DNA from: Excoecaria cochinchinensis
Lineage: Eukaryota; Streptophyta; Magnoliopsida; Malpighiales; Euphorbiaceae
DNA length: 64,000 nt
Direction of reading: 5' to 3'
Assembly: GCA_947683425.1 (NCBI GenBank)
Contig: CANTUQ010000159.1
Coordinates: forward strand, 7,702,001 to 7,766,000
Shown here piece after piece: positions 48,629 to 60,903 of the stretch. Both the position numbers and the translations under genes were made by a program. A model generated the notes under the pieces. That model ran no database searches. It was not told the origin of the DNA and was given only the letters and a program-made list of their open reading frames with translations. Each line of letters opens with the position of its first letter. Positions within the stretch are counted from its first letter, which is position 1.

Positions 48629-49803
48629 AGAAGTATGTTCCTGATTCCAATGGCGACTTATCAGATTTAAAATTAATTCCTCCAACACCGGTGCCAAGAG
48701 AAGTTGGAGATGAAGACCAGGTTTATCCACCTGACGATGATGATGCTCCTATAGAAGTTGGTTTTGATGATGATGATGATGATGATCAAGATGATTTTTC
48801 AGTACCAACACCTATGGCTTGTTCGGTTCCACTAAGAAGAGGAACACCACCTCCACAAAGGAGAAGTGAAAGAACAAAATAGCCATCTTCTAGATATCCT
48901 CGTGACCAGTATGTGACTATTACTGAAGGCGGAGAACCTGAGAGTTATCAAGAAGCCATAGATAATGAATCCAAGCAGAAATGGATTGAGGCCATGCAAG
49001 ATGAGATGAAGCCATTGCATGGGAATAAAACTTTTGAACTGGTGAAGTTGCCCAAAGGCAGAAGGGCCTTAAAAAACAAATGGGTGTTCAAGATTAAGCA
49101 TGAAGAACACAGTTCCAATCCACGTTACAAAACCAGACTGGTTGTCAAGGGATTCAGTCAAAGAAAAGGAGTTGACTTTGATCAGATTTTCTCACCAGTT
49201 GTTAAAATGACATCTATTCGAACTGTGTTGGGGTTAGCAGCAAGTCTTGACCTGGAGGTTGAACAAATGGACGTCAAAATTGCCTTCCTACATGGTGATT
49301 TGGAAGAAGAGATATACATGGAGCAGCCAGAGGGTTTCAAAGAAAGAGGAAAAGAGAATTATGTCTGCAAGTTGAAGAAAAGCCTCTACGGCTTAAAACA
49401 GGCACCGAGACAATGGTATAAGAAGTTTGAGTCGGTTATGGGGGAGCAAGGCTATAAGAAAACTACTTCAGACCTTTGTGTTTTTGTGCTAAAATTCTCT
49501 GATAATGATTTCATTATCCTTTTGCTCTATGTGGATGATATGTTGATTGTTAGCCAGAATATTTACAAAATTAACAATTTGAAAAAGCAGTTGAGTAAGT
49601 CTTTTGCTATGAAAGACTTAGGGCTAGCAAAGCAGAATCTTGGCATGAATATTATTAGAGACAGAGGCGCCAAGAAAATGTGGTTGTCACAAGAGAGGTA
49701 CATTGAGAAAGTACTTCAGAGATTTAATATGGACAAGGCTAAAGCAATTAGTTGTCCTCTTGCTAATAACTTTAAGCTGAGTTCTGAACAAGCCATTTTA
49801 TAG
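48463..49803 (+). pseudogene. Copia reverse transcriptase, element C
   Basis: This frame carries the integrase tail, an acidic linker (EVGFDDDDDDDQDDF), then after TAG at 48880 (CAG expected) the RT: SYQEAIDNESKQKWIEAM, NKWVFKIK, RLVVKGFSQRKGVDFDQIFS, EQMDVKIAFLHGDLEEEIYM, SLYGLKQAPRQWYKKF and catalytic LLYVDDMLIV at about 49530. TAG at 49801 ends it shortly before the RNase H linker. The catalytic Asp pair is intact. Confidence 0.92.
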
Positions 49804-50498
49804 ACAAAGAGAAAGAAGAGATGGATAAAATTCTATATGCTTCAGCAGTTGGAAGTTTGATGTATGCTATGGTGTGCACACGGCTAGATATCGCTCATGC
49901 AGTTGGAGTTGTGAGTAGATTCCTTTCAAATCCTGGAAAGGAACATTGGGCTGCAGTAAAAGGATTTTCAGGTATCTTCGAGGAACTTCCAAAACATGCC
50001 TATATTTTGGAAATGACAAACTTGTGTTAGCTGGATACACAAATGCAGATATGGCTAGTGATGTGGATTCCAAAAAATCCACTTTTGGTTACCTGATTAC
50101 TTTTGCAGGGGGAGCTGTGTCATGGCAGTCAAAGTTACAGAAGTGTTGCACTTTCTACTACTGAAGCGGAGTTTATAACAGCAACGGAAGCTTGTAAAGA
50201 GTTGCTATGGATGAAGAAGTTCTTGAAAGAACTTGGTTTGCAGCAAGATAAATATCAGCTATTATGTGATAGTCAGAGTGCTATTCATCTTGGAAATAAT
50301 GCCTCCTTCCATTCGAGATCAAAACATATTGATGTGAGATATCATTGGATAAGAGATGTGATAGAGAAGAAGCTACTACAGCTTGAGAAGATCCATACAG
50401 AAGAAAATGGGTCAGACATGTTAACGAAAGCTCTACCAAGACATAATTTTGAGCATTGTCGGCTAGCTGCAGGACTAGCGACACCCCCCACCATGTAG
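49804..50498 (+). pseudogene. Copia RNase H, element C
   Basis: Three frames are used: YASAVGSLMYAMVCTRLDIAHAVG (49838-49990), GYTNADMASDVDSKKSTFGY (about 50035-50095), and after another shift near 50145 LSTTEAEFITATEACKELLW, LLCDSQSAIHL, HSRSKHIDVRYHWIRD and MLTKALPRHNFEHCR. The acidic residues of RNase H are present across the frames. It ends with TAG at 50496-50498, four bases before the PPT. Confidence 0.88.
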
Positions 50499-50501
50499 TC
50501 G

Positions 50502-50514
50502 AAAGGGGGAGAAT
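50502..50514 (+). other. Polypurine tract of element C
   Basis: AAAGGGGGAGAAT directly before the 3' LTR start at 50515. Confidence 0.93.
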
Positions 50515-51051
50515 TGTTGGACGTGGGTTTCCTCCACATAGTAGGGCCAACTCCATTGAAAAAAAGAAAAAAAAAAAGAAAGGCATGTTAGAAAAGTCAA
50601 AATGAAGGAAAGTAAGCAATTGGGGCTGAGTAAACAATTGCGGCTGAGTAAACAATTGCGGCTGCATTGGTAGGTGGTTTACGCGTAACAAATGTGTAAA
50701 ATACGCGTTTATATTTCCTATAAATAGACCTTTCTAGATCAGTTTAATTCAATCCTTCACTTTTTGTAAATAGAGAGAGAGAAGTACTTTAGAAAAATAT
50801 TTGAGATGTTTTTCTAAAAGGGGAGTGACAAAATAGTGAGTTTGGGAAATACTTGTGTGCCACTATTTTGGGTTTATCTAAAAATTATTGTGTTGCCTCT
50901 CTCTTGTACCCATTAATTTTATTAGTGGAAGAAATATTTTCGGAGTTTGTCCCGTGGACGTAACCCAAACGTTTTGGGTGAACCACATAAAATTACTGGT
51001 GTCAATATTTTACTCTGCTAATTTATTTTAATTTATCCGTTGTGCCCAACA
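50515..51051 (+). repeat. 3' LTR of copia element C
   Basis: It starts TGTTGGACGTGGG and ends GTGCCCAACA, followed by the AGTTG duplication. An extra GGCTGAGTAAACAATTGC unit near 50625-50660 makes it longer than the 5' LTR. Confidence 0.95.
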
Positions 51052-51144
51052 AGTTGTGGCCACAAGTCAATGCTTTTTCAATGTCGATTTGTGACTTGAA
51101 ATATGTAAAAATATATACACTCATGATGTGTTATATATTAAATA

Positions 51145-51187
<43 letters not shown>

Positions 51188-51555
51188 TGTAATATAATAA
51201 TAATAATAAATAAAATTTTATAATTGGTCTAAATATTAAAGAGTAGTTAAATAACTATCTCTATTCCATATAAATAGGGTTGTGTAAGAACACATCTCAT
51301 AAGAAAGAAAAGAAAAAAATCGAAGTGTTTTTTTTTTCTTGGAGAAATAATTATCAAAGCGTTTCATGGAGAATTGATCAAAGAGAGAATTATAAGTGGA
51401 ACATGAATAATCTGTAAAACGGTACACATATATGTTGTGATTTAATAGAAATAGTTTTTCGCGTATTGAAGTGATTATTTTGTTAATTAGTGTTAATATA
51501 TTAGGAATCTTAAAAAATTGATTCTATAGAATTTAGGTTTCTATAATTTCTAACA
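51052..51555 (+). mobile_element. LTR end of copia-type element G
   Basis: After the AGTTG duplication there are about 500 bp with an ATT microsatellite (51146-51185), a TATA box (CATATAAATAGG, 51267-51278), and an end TTTCTAACA at 51555 followed by a PBS. It reads as the promoter and R/U5 part of an LTR. The LTR start must lie at or left of the C insertion but I cannot place it. The element body is replaced by E after about 70 bases. Confidence 0.7.
51267..51278 (+). promoter_or_regulatory. TATA box in the G LTR
   Basis: CATATAAATAGG about 290 bp before the LTR end. Confidence 0.65.
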
Positions 51556-51556
51556 T

Positions 51557-51569
51557 TGGTATCAGAGCA
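51557..51569 (+). other. Primer binding site of element G
   Basis: TGGTATCAGAGCA one base after the LTR end TCTAACA. Initiator-Met tRNA type on the plus strand. Confidence 0.9.
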
Positions 51570-51639
51570 TAGTTTAGACATATATGTGGTAATCTATGTC
51601 AATATGCCATGAAAATTGAATTTAATTTGAATTTAATCG

Positions 51640-53660
51640 AAGTAATGCCGCCTTATCACTCCAGGCTTCAAAAGTCATTGTTTTAAAGGTAGTGCATCCC
51701 TTGTAGATTTTCAGACTAGCTTTTCTTAGCGAAAAATACGTCCCCTTAGGGATTTTCACATGACCCTATGCCTTATTTTTTTCCTGTAATGGATCCAACC
51801 CAATTTAGCGGCTTTTATTCATTTTCATTTTTTTCATTTTTTTAAAAAAAAAATGGAAAGGAGGAGGATTTATCACATGAAAAATTGTTATTACTGCCTT
51901 AAGACTTGCTCCAACATACGTCCTCATGCCCGCAACATGTTTCTCTTAACCATTTAATTGCATATTTATGCCTAGCTTATGCATGCATTTCTATCTATAT
52001 GCACCATGTAGTAATAAGAATAACCATGACCAAACATGTGATGCAAAAACACTAGTTTTATTCAATCTCAATGAGTAACACCTCAGGTGCATTCGACTCC
52101 TGTTATCAATCAGCCCTCTCGGGTTTTCATGATTGAATATTTTCTCTCAGCTCTTAATTTATTCTTTGAACGCGGATTCTAGATGTAACATTGGGGACGA
52201 GACTTAACTCGAATGCATGAATGCACTCATGGCTCCCTGATTGAAGCTCAAGAAACACCATATGCCTCTTCCTACGTACCAAACCTTATTAAAAGGTCAT
52301 TTCTGCTAATTTGATAAGATTGAACCAAGAATCAAGAGGTCTTACTTTGGTTGTAATGTTAGGCTTACGTAGATGGCTGTCAAAGAAGGATCAGGTCGCT
52401 AGAGAAAAAATGGCCGCAATATTTACTCGACTGATGGTTGAACCGTTCTCAGCTCAATTGCATATACAAAGGTATTCTTGAATTTGGGCTTGATAACATT
52501 TTAACTCATCAAGATCAGAATAACAATTAAAATGGTAATCGTTGAAACTAGTCAAGTGGTTACTATCTTGAGCTCTATTTTTTTTTATTATTTTTTTTAT
52601 TGTTTATATTTATTTATTTTTATTTTTTAATGAGCATTCTGCCCCCAAAACTTTAACTCGTGTCCTGCGCCATACGCCTAAAGGGAAGTTATTCAAAGTA
52701 ATTTCGCCTTATCACTCTCGGCTTCAAAAGTCATTGTTTTAAAGGTAGTGCGTCCCTTGTGGATTTTCACACTAGCTTTTCTTAGCGGGAAATGCGTCCC
52801 TTTAGGGATTTTCACATGACCCTGTGCCTTATTTTTTGCCTGAAATGGACCCAACCCAATCCAGCGGCTTTTATTCATTTTCAATTTTTTTAAAAGAAAT
52901 GGAAAGGAGGAGGATTTATCACATGAAAAATTGTTATTATTGCCTTAAAACTTGCTCCAACATAGGTCCTCATGCTTGCAACAGGTTTATCTTAACCATT
53001 TAATTGCATGTTTATGCCTAGCTTATGCATGCATTTCTATCTATATGCACCATGTAGCAATAAGATTGACCATGACCAGACATGTGATGCAAAAACACTA
53101 GTTTTATTCAATCTCAATGAGAAACACCTCAGGTGCATTCGACTCCTGTTATCAATCAGCACTCTCGGGTTTTCATGATTGAATATTTTCTCTCAGCTCT
53201 TAATTTATTCTTTGAACGCGAATTCTAGATGTAACGTTGGGGACGAGACTTAACTGGAATGCATGAACGCACTCATAACTCCCCGCTTGAAGCTCAAGAA
53301 ACACCATATGCCTCTTCCTACGTACCAAACCTTATTAAAAAGTTATCTCTGCTAATTAGATAAGATTGAACAAAGAATCAAGAGTTCTTACTTTGGTTGT
53401 AATGTTAGGCTTACGTAGATGGCTGTCAAAGAAGGATCAGGTCGCTTGAGAAAAAATGGCCGCAATATTTACTCGACTGATGGGTGAACCGTTCTTAGCT
53501 CAATTCCATATACAAAGGTATTCTTGAATTTGGGCTTGATAACATTTTAGCTCATCAAGATCAGAATAACAATTAAAAGGGTAATCGTTGAAACTAGTCA
53601 AGTGGTTATTTTTTTTATTGTTTATATTTATTTTTTTTAATTTTTTTTTTTTGTGAGCTC
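51640..53660 (-). repeat. Tandem duplication, two copies of about 1056 bp, in the 3' region of E
   Basis: 51640-52695 and 52696-53660 match base for base at an offset of 1056 with scattered differences, both starting AAGTAAT followed by CGCCTTATCACTC. Shared landmarks are AAAGGTAGTGCRTCCCTTGT, GCGGCTTTTATTCATTTTCA, TATCAATCAGC and GGATCAGGTCGC. The second copy ends in a T-rich run near 53650. Confidence 0.92.
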
Positions 53661-54299
53661 AAATCTTTTGCGCATGGCTACCCTCTTCCCGAAATGTAAA
53701 CTTATCCTTATCAGGGTAATTTTTGATAACTCAAATAATTGTCAATGATGTACATCCATTCTTTTTAGAGCTGCCATTCTTTTAAGGGGAGGCAAAAATC
53801 ATTTAAGGCGAGGGGATAGTTTTAACATGTGTAACAACAAAATTGGCACGCATTTAGCATACCTCTATAAAGGCTCAACGGGCTAGCAAGCGATTGAGAA
53901 TAAGGGTAGGAAATAGTCATTTAGAGAGCTATGCAAAGAAGGGCTGCCTAAATCATTTTCTAGGTTCCATCTTATCCAAGGATCACTTTGACGGGTAATC
54001 AAAATGGTTCTAGTCTCTTAGTGAGTTTTCATCCAATCCCCTAATTGCAACTAGTTTTTTTTTTCACATTTTATCTCGCTTCAGGAGTCAAATTGGATGC
54101 AACCAAGTTTACTATTTATTCAAACTGAATGAAACAGTGTTTACTAAACCAATGCTTTAATTACGATTATCACTTATGCTTAATGCAATAAGATATGACA
54201 ATGCATATATAAGAAAAGCCCATATTATTAAAATAGAAAAGAGAAATAAGTGCATAGTTCAGGAATACATTTTAGAAAAGGAAAGGCATTGTAAGATCT
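53661..54299 (-). other. Unassigned internal sequence of E
   Basis: This is noncoding sequence between the duplication and the gag end. I see no match to the A internal region and no protein likeness in either strand. It could be a family-specific filler in place of pol. Confidence 0.4.
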
Positions 54300-55740
54300 T
54301 TAATGCTTTCTTCCATCCTCCAAGCTAGGTACCAATTCTTGTATACGATCTCTGAGAGGACGGCAATAGTATGTTCTATGCCCCGTGTACTGGTGATATG
54401 CACAATACCAGTCTGTTTTGTGTCTAGGCTGGCCTTGGCTTGGGGCAGGCCCAGCTGGCAATGGTTGTAATTTCCCTTCCTTGATGAGACAAGTGAAGTG
54501 CCAAGATAATAGCTTACCCGAGATAGTGAGGTGGTGCCGAGTCGTTCCCATGGTTGAGACTTCTACTGCCCCAGTATTGCCCCCATCACCACTGCTGTTT
54601 CCCTTGCTTTTGCCGGAGGCCATGTTTATAGATTTAGCTATTTTATCTAGATACTCGGCCTCAGCTTCAATGGCTATATCTTTAGGGACTCCCAATCTTT
54701 TAACCCCTTCATCCTTAACCCCTCCTTCAAATATGGGCTAACATTCCTGATAAATATCCTGATCTGGTCCGTAGTATCCGACTTCTTCTTCATCTCCATT
54801 ACCCGGTTCCTCTATTAGCTTAGGTACTCATGGAATGACTCGCCTGGCTTTTGCTGCAGTAGCTCAAGATCTTGTAGAGTGACCTCCATCCTTGTACTGC
54901 AGTCGTACTGCTGGAGGAACTCCTCCGTCAGTAGATCCCAGTCTTCTTTTGTTCTCCGGTCCAGTCCATGATACCAGTCCACCGTAGGGCCTATCAAACT
55001 TAAACAGAAGTACTCTACCTTCTGTCTTTTTGTTAGCATAGTACCCTTCATTATCAAAGAGTATTGTTTTATGTGTGCAGTTGGATCTGAGGTGCCATCA
55101 AACTTCGGGACATCAGGCATCTTAAAATTTAGAGGGATTAGATCATCACTATCCAGTTCCTTGTCTTCGGGGTCCATCCCTTTTCCCATCGTAAGCATTC
55201 GGGACATCGCCTCAAATTTGTCTTCCATTTTTCTCCAAATGGCTTCTTCTGCCTGGGGTGGCTTTCCCTTTACTACCATCTGTTCCTCTTGCTCCTCCCA
55301 TAAGTCAATCTCAGATTTAGGGCCTTCTCTATGCTCAACAGGCGCTGGCGCTCTTGGCTCAACTGTAGGTGGATCAACTGCCACTGGGGGCTCCTCTCTT
55401 GTAGCCCCTTATTCATGTTGCCCCCCAGCTAGAGCAGTAGCCTGTTGCTCAGCAAGTGGGGCTAGTGCAGTGGCAAGGTTGCTCATCATCGCCGTCATCC
55501 TGGCCTCAAACTCCTCCATTCTTTTCCCAACTTCTTTGGCAATCACTGCCCTAGTTGCATCAGAACCACTTGCTGGACTAGACATGCTTGCCTCAGCTGA
55601 TGATTCAGAAGACAAAATCTCACTACCATCTGAAAAGGAATCCGAACTCTGATATGACACCAGCTCTGACAACCCCAAGAGTAAAATCTTTTTTAACCGA
55701 CCGTCGGGACCACTAAATGACCTAGACGAATCTATGATGG
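54300..55740 (-). pseudogene. gag: Tat gag, element E
   Basis: On the minus strand it follows the A gag (4108-5523) from start to end: SGPDGRLKK, SSAEASMSSPASGSDATR, an acidic linker (EIDLWEEQEEQMVVKGK), MPDVPKFDG, AHIKQYSLIM, YFCLSLIGPTVDWYHGL, RNRVMEMKKK, IAIEAEAEYLDK and the knuckle-like YCAYHQYTGHRTYYC. Stops are TAA at 55411 (CAA in A), adjacent TAA/TAG at 54817 and 54814 (CAA TGG in A), and a one-base deletion near 54690. The zinc-knuckle end here runs on to DRIQELVP, where A has a stop. No ATG stands at the start; a TTTTGCAG acceptor-like site precedes it at 55741-55748. Confidence 0.88.
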
Positions 55741-55742
55741 CT

Positions 55743-56490
55743 GCAAAACATACATTTGTTAGGATGATGCATGACTTGAAGTGCAATGCATGGTCGTGCT
55801 GGTGCAGCATAAACAGACACATGCAAGCAGATAGATCCTTCCGACCTTATTTCTCCCACACACAAGGTAGTGCGGTCTCTTTCCTAGGTGGATGTAATCC
55901 ATGGGTTAACAGGGAACCCATTGGACACGTATAGTGCACGATAAAAAAACCGGCAGCATAACATCTCTTGCCTAATGTACATACGTATAGGTGTTTGGCC
56001 ATTATGTATTTAAACAATTCAACTATATTAAGATGGGCTCACCGGGGCATGAAAGCCTTTGCTAAAGACAATTTAATTTAATTGATTTTGTACTATATAT
56101 GACGGCCCAAATAGCAAGCGTGGTATTATGGTACATTTCACCTAGTGGGAGTATCTATAGCCATTACACGGGCTTCGGTCAAAGGTGGTGTTACTTTAGG
56201 TCTACCTAAGCATGGTCCCTGCCAATGGGTCTAGCTCATCACGAGCATAGCGACCAATCGGGTCTCCATTTAATGGCACGAGGCTTGGGCTGGTGATTAT
56301 CCCGAGCACTTCCCTGCAATGAGTGAAAGTAGGTTCGTGTTTTAGGAATGCACCGGGGTAGATAGGGGACCAACTAATGTAATTATAAGGCTCTAATGGA
56401 TGCAATGCAATTTCGATTAGAAATGGAATTTTTTTTCTTAATAACTTAATTATAATCTTAACTTAAGTCACTTTTGAAGTGAAGTTTCGA
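55743..56490 (-). other. Leader of element E
   Basis: It is the counterpart of 3366-4107 in A, with matching blocks such as GCACGACCATGCATTGCA and AAGCATGGTCCC-type stretches. It is noncoding. Confidence 0.75.
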
Positions 56491-56511
56491 TCATCCCCAG
56501 TGGAGGTGCCA
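56491..56511 (-). other. Primer binding site of element E (Tat type, diverged)
   Basis: Minus strand TGGCACCTCCACTGGGGAT, one base from the LTR edge. It differs from the A version (TGGCGACTCCGCTGGGGAC) by a few transitions. Confidence 0.8.
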
Positions 56512-56512
56512 C

Positions 56513-58830
56513 TGCAGACGTGTGCCAGAACCTGGTGAACCCGATTTTATGATTCGAGGGATTGGTTCGCGTCTTTTGATCTTAGGCATCGCGAGACATT
56601 TTGGACACCTCCCTTCCAATAGAACATTGGAAAGGATCATCTAGTCCCACAATGCCTTTAGGCACCTTTTGAGGTATTTTGGAGTCGCCACCCAATTTAC
56701 AAGAAATTGGGAAAGGTCTCTAACCTCTATTGGTCTAAACCAGAAAACGTGTTTGAAACTTCACTCTTATTAATGACTTAAGTTTTATAAATGAGTTTTT
56801 AAGAAATCCAAATTCCACCTCTCATCCCATGCGGTAATGTAATAAATTAAAGCGCATTCATTTAGGAAAAGCGATAAATAAAGTAATAAATAAATAAATT
56901 ACAAAACAAAATAAAACGAATGGAACAGAACAATCCCCCAAAATGAATAATAGAAATAAAAGAAAATGGGACAGAACAATCCCCCAAAATAAATAATAAA
57001 AAATATAAACAAACAAAAAAATAAACGCATAAAAGAAATTAAAATGCGACATAAATAAATCGTGTCATTCATTAAATTTTAGGAACATTGGTTCCTTTTT
57101 ATTAGCTTAAAAAATTAGAGAACTATTTTAGGGCATTGATTGAGAAAAGTGGGATGAGTGATCCCATTTTATGAAAATTAGTTCTCTATTTGAAAGTGAG
57201 ATTTTATTGGCTAAAATAGGACATTGGTCCAATTTATTAAGAAAAAGACCAAGTTATTAATTATTATAAGAAACATGATTTTCTATAATATGGCGAATTT
57301 AAGATACATTTTACAGACAACATATAAAAAATAATAATAATAGAGGAAAATACAACAATTAAAAAATGCAAACCCTAAATTGAAGGTCTTTGGTCTCCCG
57401 GTGCTCCAACCCGTGCGCAAACATGACTCACATAGATAAACAATTTTGAGACAACAAAACAAAAATAAAATAAATGTTAGTAAAGTAATTAAGTAGATAA
57501 TATATAAGAAATAGTCAAATAAAGATTAATAAATAAACAAAACAAATAGGTTAATAAAAATAATCAAACGGTGACAAATGATTCGATGATGACATTAATA
57601 ATTCTTAATAGAGATAAATTGAATAAAAGCTAAAATTAATAAAATGAATTAAGACAGAAATTAAATAAAGCAAATTATGTTCATGCATTTATGTACATGA
57701 TAGAAGAGAAAAGAAACGACCAGGGAAGAAAAGAGCAGTGCACGACTCATGCATCCTTGCACGAGTCGTGTAAGGAAAGCACGACTCCTGCAAGAGGTGC
57801 ACGAGTCATGCACACCTCTCACGACTAGGATAGAGAGAGGGAAGGGGAGCTAGGCAAAGAAATGGATCACGACTCGAACAGAGAGAGAGAAAGAAATGAA
57901 CTCAGATGAATGGGAAACAGGGGTAAACAGAGGGAGAAAAATAGGTCACTAAACACAATAATACATGCATAATAAACAACAAAACATGATTGTATATTTA
58001 TGACAACAACAAACATGTAAGTAACAAGATACAATGATCAAAAAGGAAACATATACCATATATACAATGAACATGAACAGCTGACTTATCAAAATATAGA
58101 AAAGAAATAAAATAGAAACAGAGAAAAAGAAGAAGAGAGAAACAAAATAAAAAGGACAGGTGGCTAATGAGTATTTTCTCTCAGACTTTGACGTTAGACT
58201 ACAAGTGAAGAAGCTCTAGTTCCCTCTTTGCTTTTCTTGAAAATCAAGTTAAAAACAAAGACTCCAAAATGTGTTTATAGAAATCACCTCAAGAAAGGAT
58301 CAAGACGATCCCCTTTTAAAACGTTAAAAGTTTCTTTTATGCTCTCAAAATAATCACAGAATGTTTTTTTTCTTTTCTTTTCTTCTTCCTTTTCTTTCTT
58401 CCTTTCCAAGCTTTTTACTCTCTGTGTTTTTTTTTTCTTTTTCGTTCTTGCTCTCTCTCAGCTCAATTTTTCAACTCTTTAAATGTTATTTGACAGGATT
58501 AGTTCATTTCCTTACCAAATTCAAACATAAACTCTCCTTTTTCAAACTAAATCCCCTGAAATCATGGAGAAGAGACACTGAAGGAGAGGAGCACACGTGA
58601 GGCCACCTCTCAATAAAAGGATGGGCTTCAAGCAGTGAGGCTACCTCTCACCCAAGGGAGATGGGCCTTACTGCACAGGGCCCCCAAAACACACATTTTT
58701 TTAAAATTAAAAATGAAAAAATATTTTTTTCGAGGAACCATCACTTCCATTTGTCTATTGCACGTAAACGGGTATCATTTTTGTCATCGGGTAACTTCGG
58801 TCTGGACTGCCTCAGGACCCGATGTCTACA
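56513..58830 (-). repeat. 5' LTR of element E
   Basis: It is 2318 bp. On the minus strand it starts TGTAGACATCGGGTCCTGAG and ends next to the PBS with CGTCTGCA. It has the Tat LTR ground plan of A (GATTCGAGGGATTGGTTCGC and GGAGTCGCCACCCAATTT blocks) but no long microsatellite. A palindrome cluster lies at 57733-57835. The ORFs in it are not genes. Confidence 0.88.
57733..57835. repeat. GCACGACTC palindrome cluster in the E LTR
   Basis: GCACGACTCATGCATCC, GCACGAGTCGTG, GCACGACTCCTGC, GCACGAGTCATGC and CACGACTAGG alternate orientation over 100 bp, so GCACGACTC pairs with GAGTCGTGC several times. Confidence 0.85.
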
Positions 58831-58876
58831 ATTGCTCACTTCTCGAAGAGAAGGAAGTGCCCCACCAGATAGGGGT

Positions 58877-59540
58877 TGTCATACACACAATAATCGAAAG
58901 TGCATAAATTTTAATATACATCAGAAATAAAATAAATTAAAATTTCTCAAAATAAAACAAACATTCAAAAGATAGGCCAATAGAAATACTGAAAACTTTT
59001 CATTAATATCTCAATAATATCCATTACAAAGCTGAAGAACAAAATCACCTGATACAGATAACTAATATACATAATGGAGAGTATATCTTATAAGATACAA
59101 ACAAGAACTTTACTTCAAAGTACTCAAAATACACATTACAAAAATTCAAACTACAAAATCCTATACTACAAAGCTCTCACGATCGTGTTGGCCCTTCTAA
59201 TAGCGGATCGACCTGCCCAAAATCTCTAACTGCTTCCACACCTGCACGGATGAAACACCCATGCTAAGTGATAACGCTTAGTAGGGAAAACAAATAGTGG
59301 ATGACCACTCACAGTGGACATCAAAAGCAATTCGCATGCATATGGCACATACATAACAATGAAATATTAATCAACAATTTATAAGATAAGCACATAAATC
59401 CAAACTTCATTAGCACAGCTCACATAATATCATTATATGAATAAATAATAATAATAATAACCACTATATCAAATTTACACATGAATACAATAAACCTGCC
59501 TAATCAAAATAGTGGATAACAAGTAAATGCATAGATACCC
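58877..59540 (-). mobile_element. LTR fragment K, chromovirus-like
   Basis: The plus view starts TGTCATACACAC and carries the blocks shared by the B and D LTRs in the same order: CCACACCTGCACGGATGAAACACCC, the stem-loop, and AGTGGATAACAAGT. It is cut after 59540 by element F. No PBS adjoins its left end, so it is probably the outer end of a 3' LTR or of a solo LTR. The gap 58831-58876 holds nothing I can assign. Confidence 0.75.
59264..59281. repeat. Conserved LTR stem-loop, K copy
   Basis: CTAAGTG, loop ATAA, CGCTTAG; one base of the stem is changed to a G-T type pair. Confidence 0.75.
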
Positions 59541-60775
59541 TCTAACGCGCGCCGAACAGGGAAGGCCCTCCTAATGAGAGCCGCTTTTAGGGTTCGAGGG
59601 ATTAGTTCGCATCTTTTGATCTTGGGTAACATGAGACATTTTTGAATTCCCACCCAATAGAACATTGGGAAAGTTCATCTAGCCTCATAGAACTTTTAGG
59701 CACCTTTCAGGTATATTGGAGTCGCCACCCAATTTACAAGAAATTGGGAAAGGTCATCTAACTTCTACGGTCTAAACCAGAGAAGGTGTTCGGAACTCCA
59801 CTTTTATTTATGCCTTGGTTAATTATAAATGAGTTTTTAGATTTGAAAATTCCATCTCTCTTCTCACATGATTAATGCAATTTATTAAAGGCGCACTTCA
59901 AGCATTATGAAAGCGATAAATGAAAACTATAAATAAAACAGTAAATAAAGCGATAAATAAAGCAATAAACACACAACACGCCATTTACAAAGGAGAAATT
60001 GGGAAAAATACAATCCCCCAAAAAACTAAATAAAATTAAGATAAAAATTAGGACGGAATACAATCCCTAAATGAAAGAAAGCTTCATAAAATTGCCCCAA
60101 AAATAATTAATTACAAGGGCCCACAAGATATATGTAAACATAAATTTAAACAATCAAGCAAAATTAATCAAACGAGGAGACATACATAAATTGGGATGTT
60201 TATTCGATTTGGGAACATTGGTTCCTTCACACTCACTTAAAGAGGGATCGAAGAGTTACTTGGGCTATTGGTTTGAAAACCGGGATAAGTGATCCCATTT
60301 TGAGAAAATTTAACTCTTCATTTTAATTCATGACATTTTGCATTCCTTGGCTAAAATCTACGACATTGGTCCCAATTTATTAGTAAACTCAATTCGGTTA
60401 TAAAAATATTTTTGTGATTTTTTTTATCCTACATGCGTACAAAATAAAACTATTTTATAAACAAAAACAATCACATAAGTAAAAGGGTTGGTAAGGTCTC
60501 ACCCAAGCGATGCGGTTTTTTACGCACAGTGACACCTCCGTTCGGTCACAACGATGCTCAAACAAGTAAACATCACATTTTACCCATATAACAAACTAAC
60601 AATAGAAAAATTAGTAGTAATTCTAAAATCAACCAAATAATAATGGAAATAAGGGAAATATATCATGAAATTAACACACATATAAAAGGAATTAAGAAGC
60701 CTCACAAAACTAGCCATGCAAACATAATAATGACAATAATAATAATAGAACAACAACAACAACAATAATAATAAT

Positions 60776-60807
<32 letters not shown>

Positions 60808-60809
60808 AG

Positions 60810-60903
<94 letters not shown>

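Larger units (their letters stand above)
36050..51051 (+). mobile_element. Element C: Tork/Tnt1-like Ty1/copia retrotransposon, split by element D
   Basis: LTRs of 518 bp (36050-36567) and 537 bp (50515-51051), both TGTTGGAC...CCCAACA, and a perfect AGTTG duplication define the unit. Without D (9692 bp plus its 5-bp duplication) C is about 5.3 kb, the normal size. It encodes gag, protease, integrase, RT and RNase H in the copia order. Integrase and RT wording is close to the Tnt1/Tork group. It has several stops and frameshifts. Confidence 0.95.
51640..58830 (-). mobile_element. Element E: gag-only Tat derivative, 3' LTR lost
   Basis: Minus strand order is LTR (58830-56513), PBS (56511-56491), leader, gag (55740-54300), then noncoding 3' region to 51640 with no protease, RT, RNase H or integrase. 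The 3' region matches that of element A (10700-11270 reverse-complemented), so pol is missing between gag and a recognisable 3' end. The left border stops within the 3' region, before where the tandem array and 3' LTR would be. It is either a non-autonomous derivative or a deleted copy. Confidence 0.85.
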
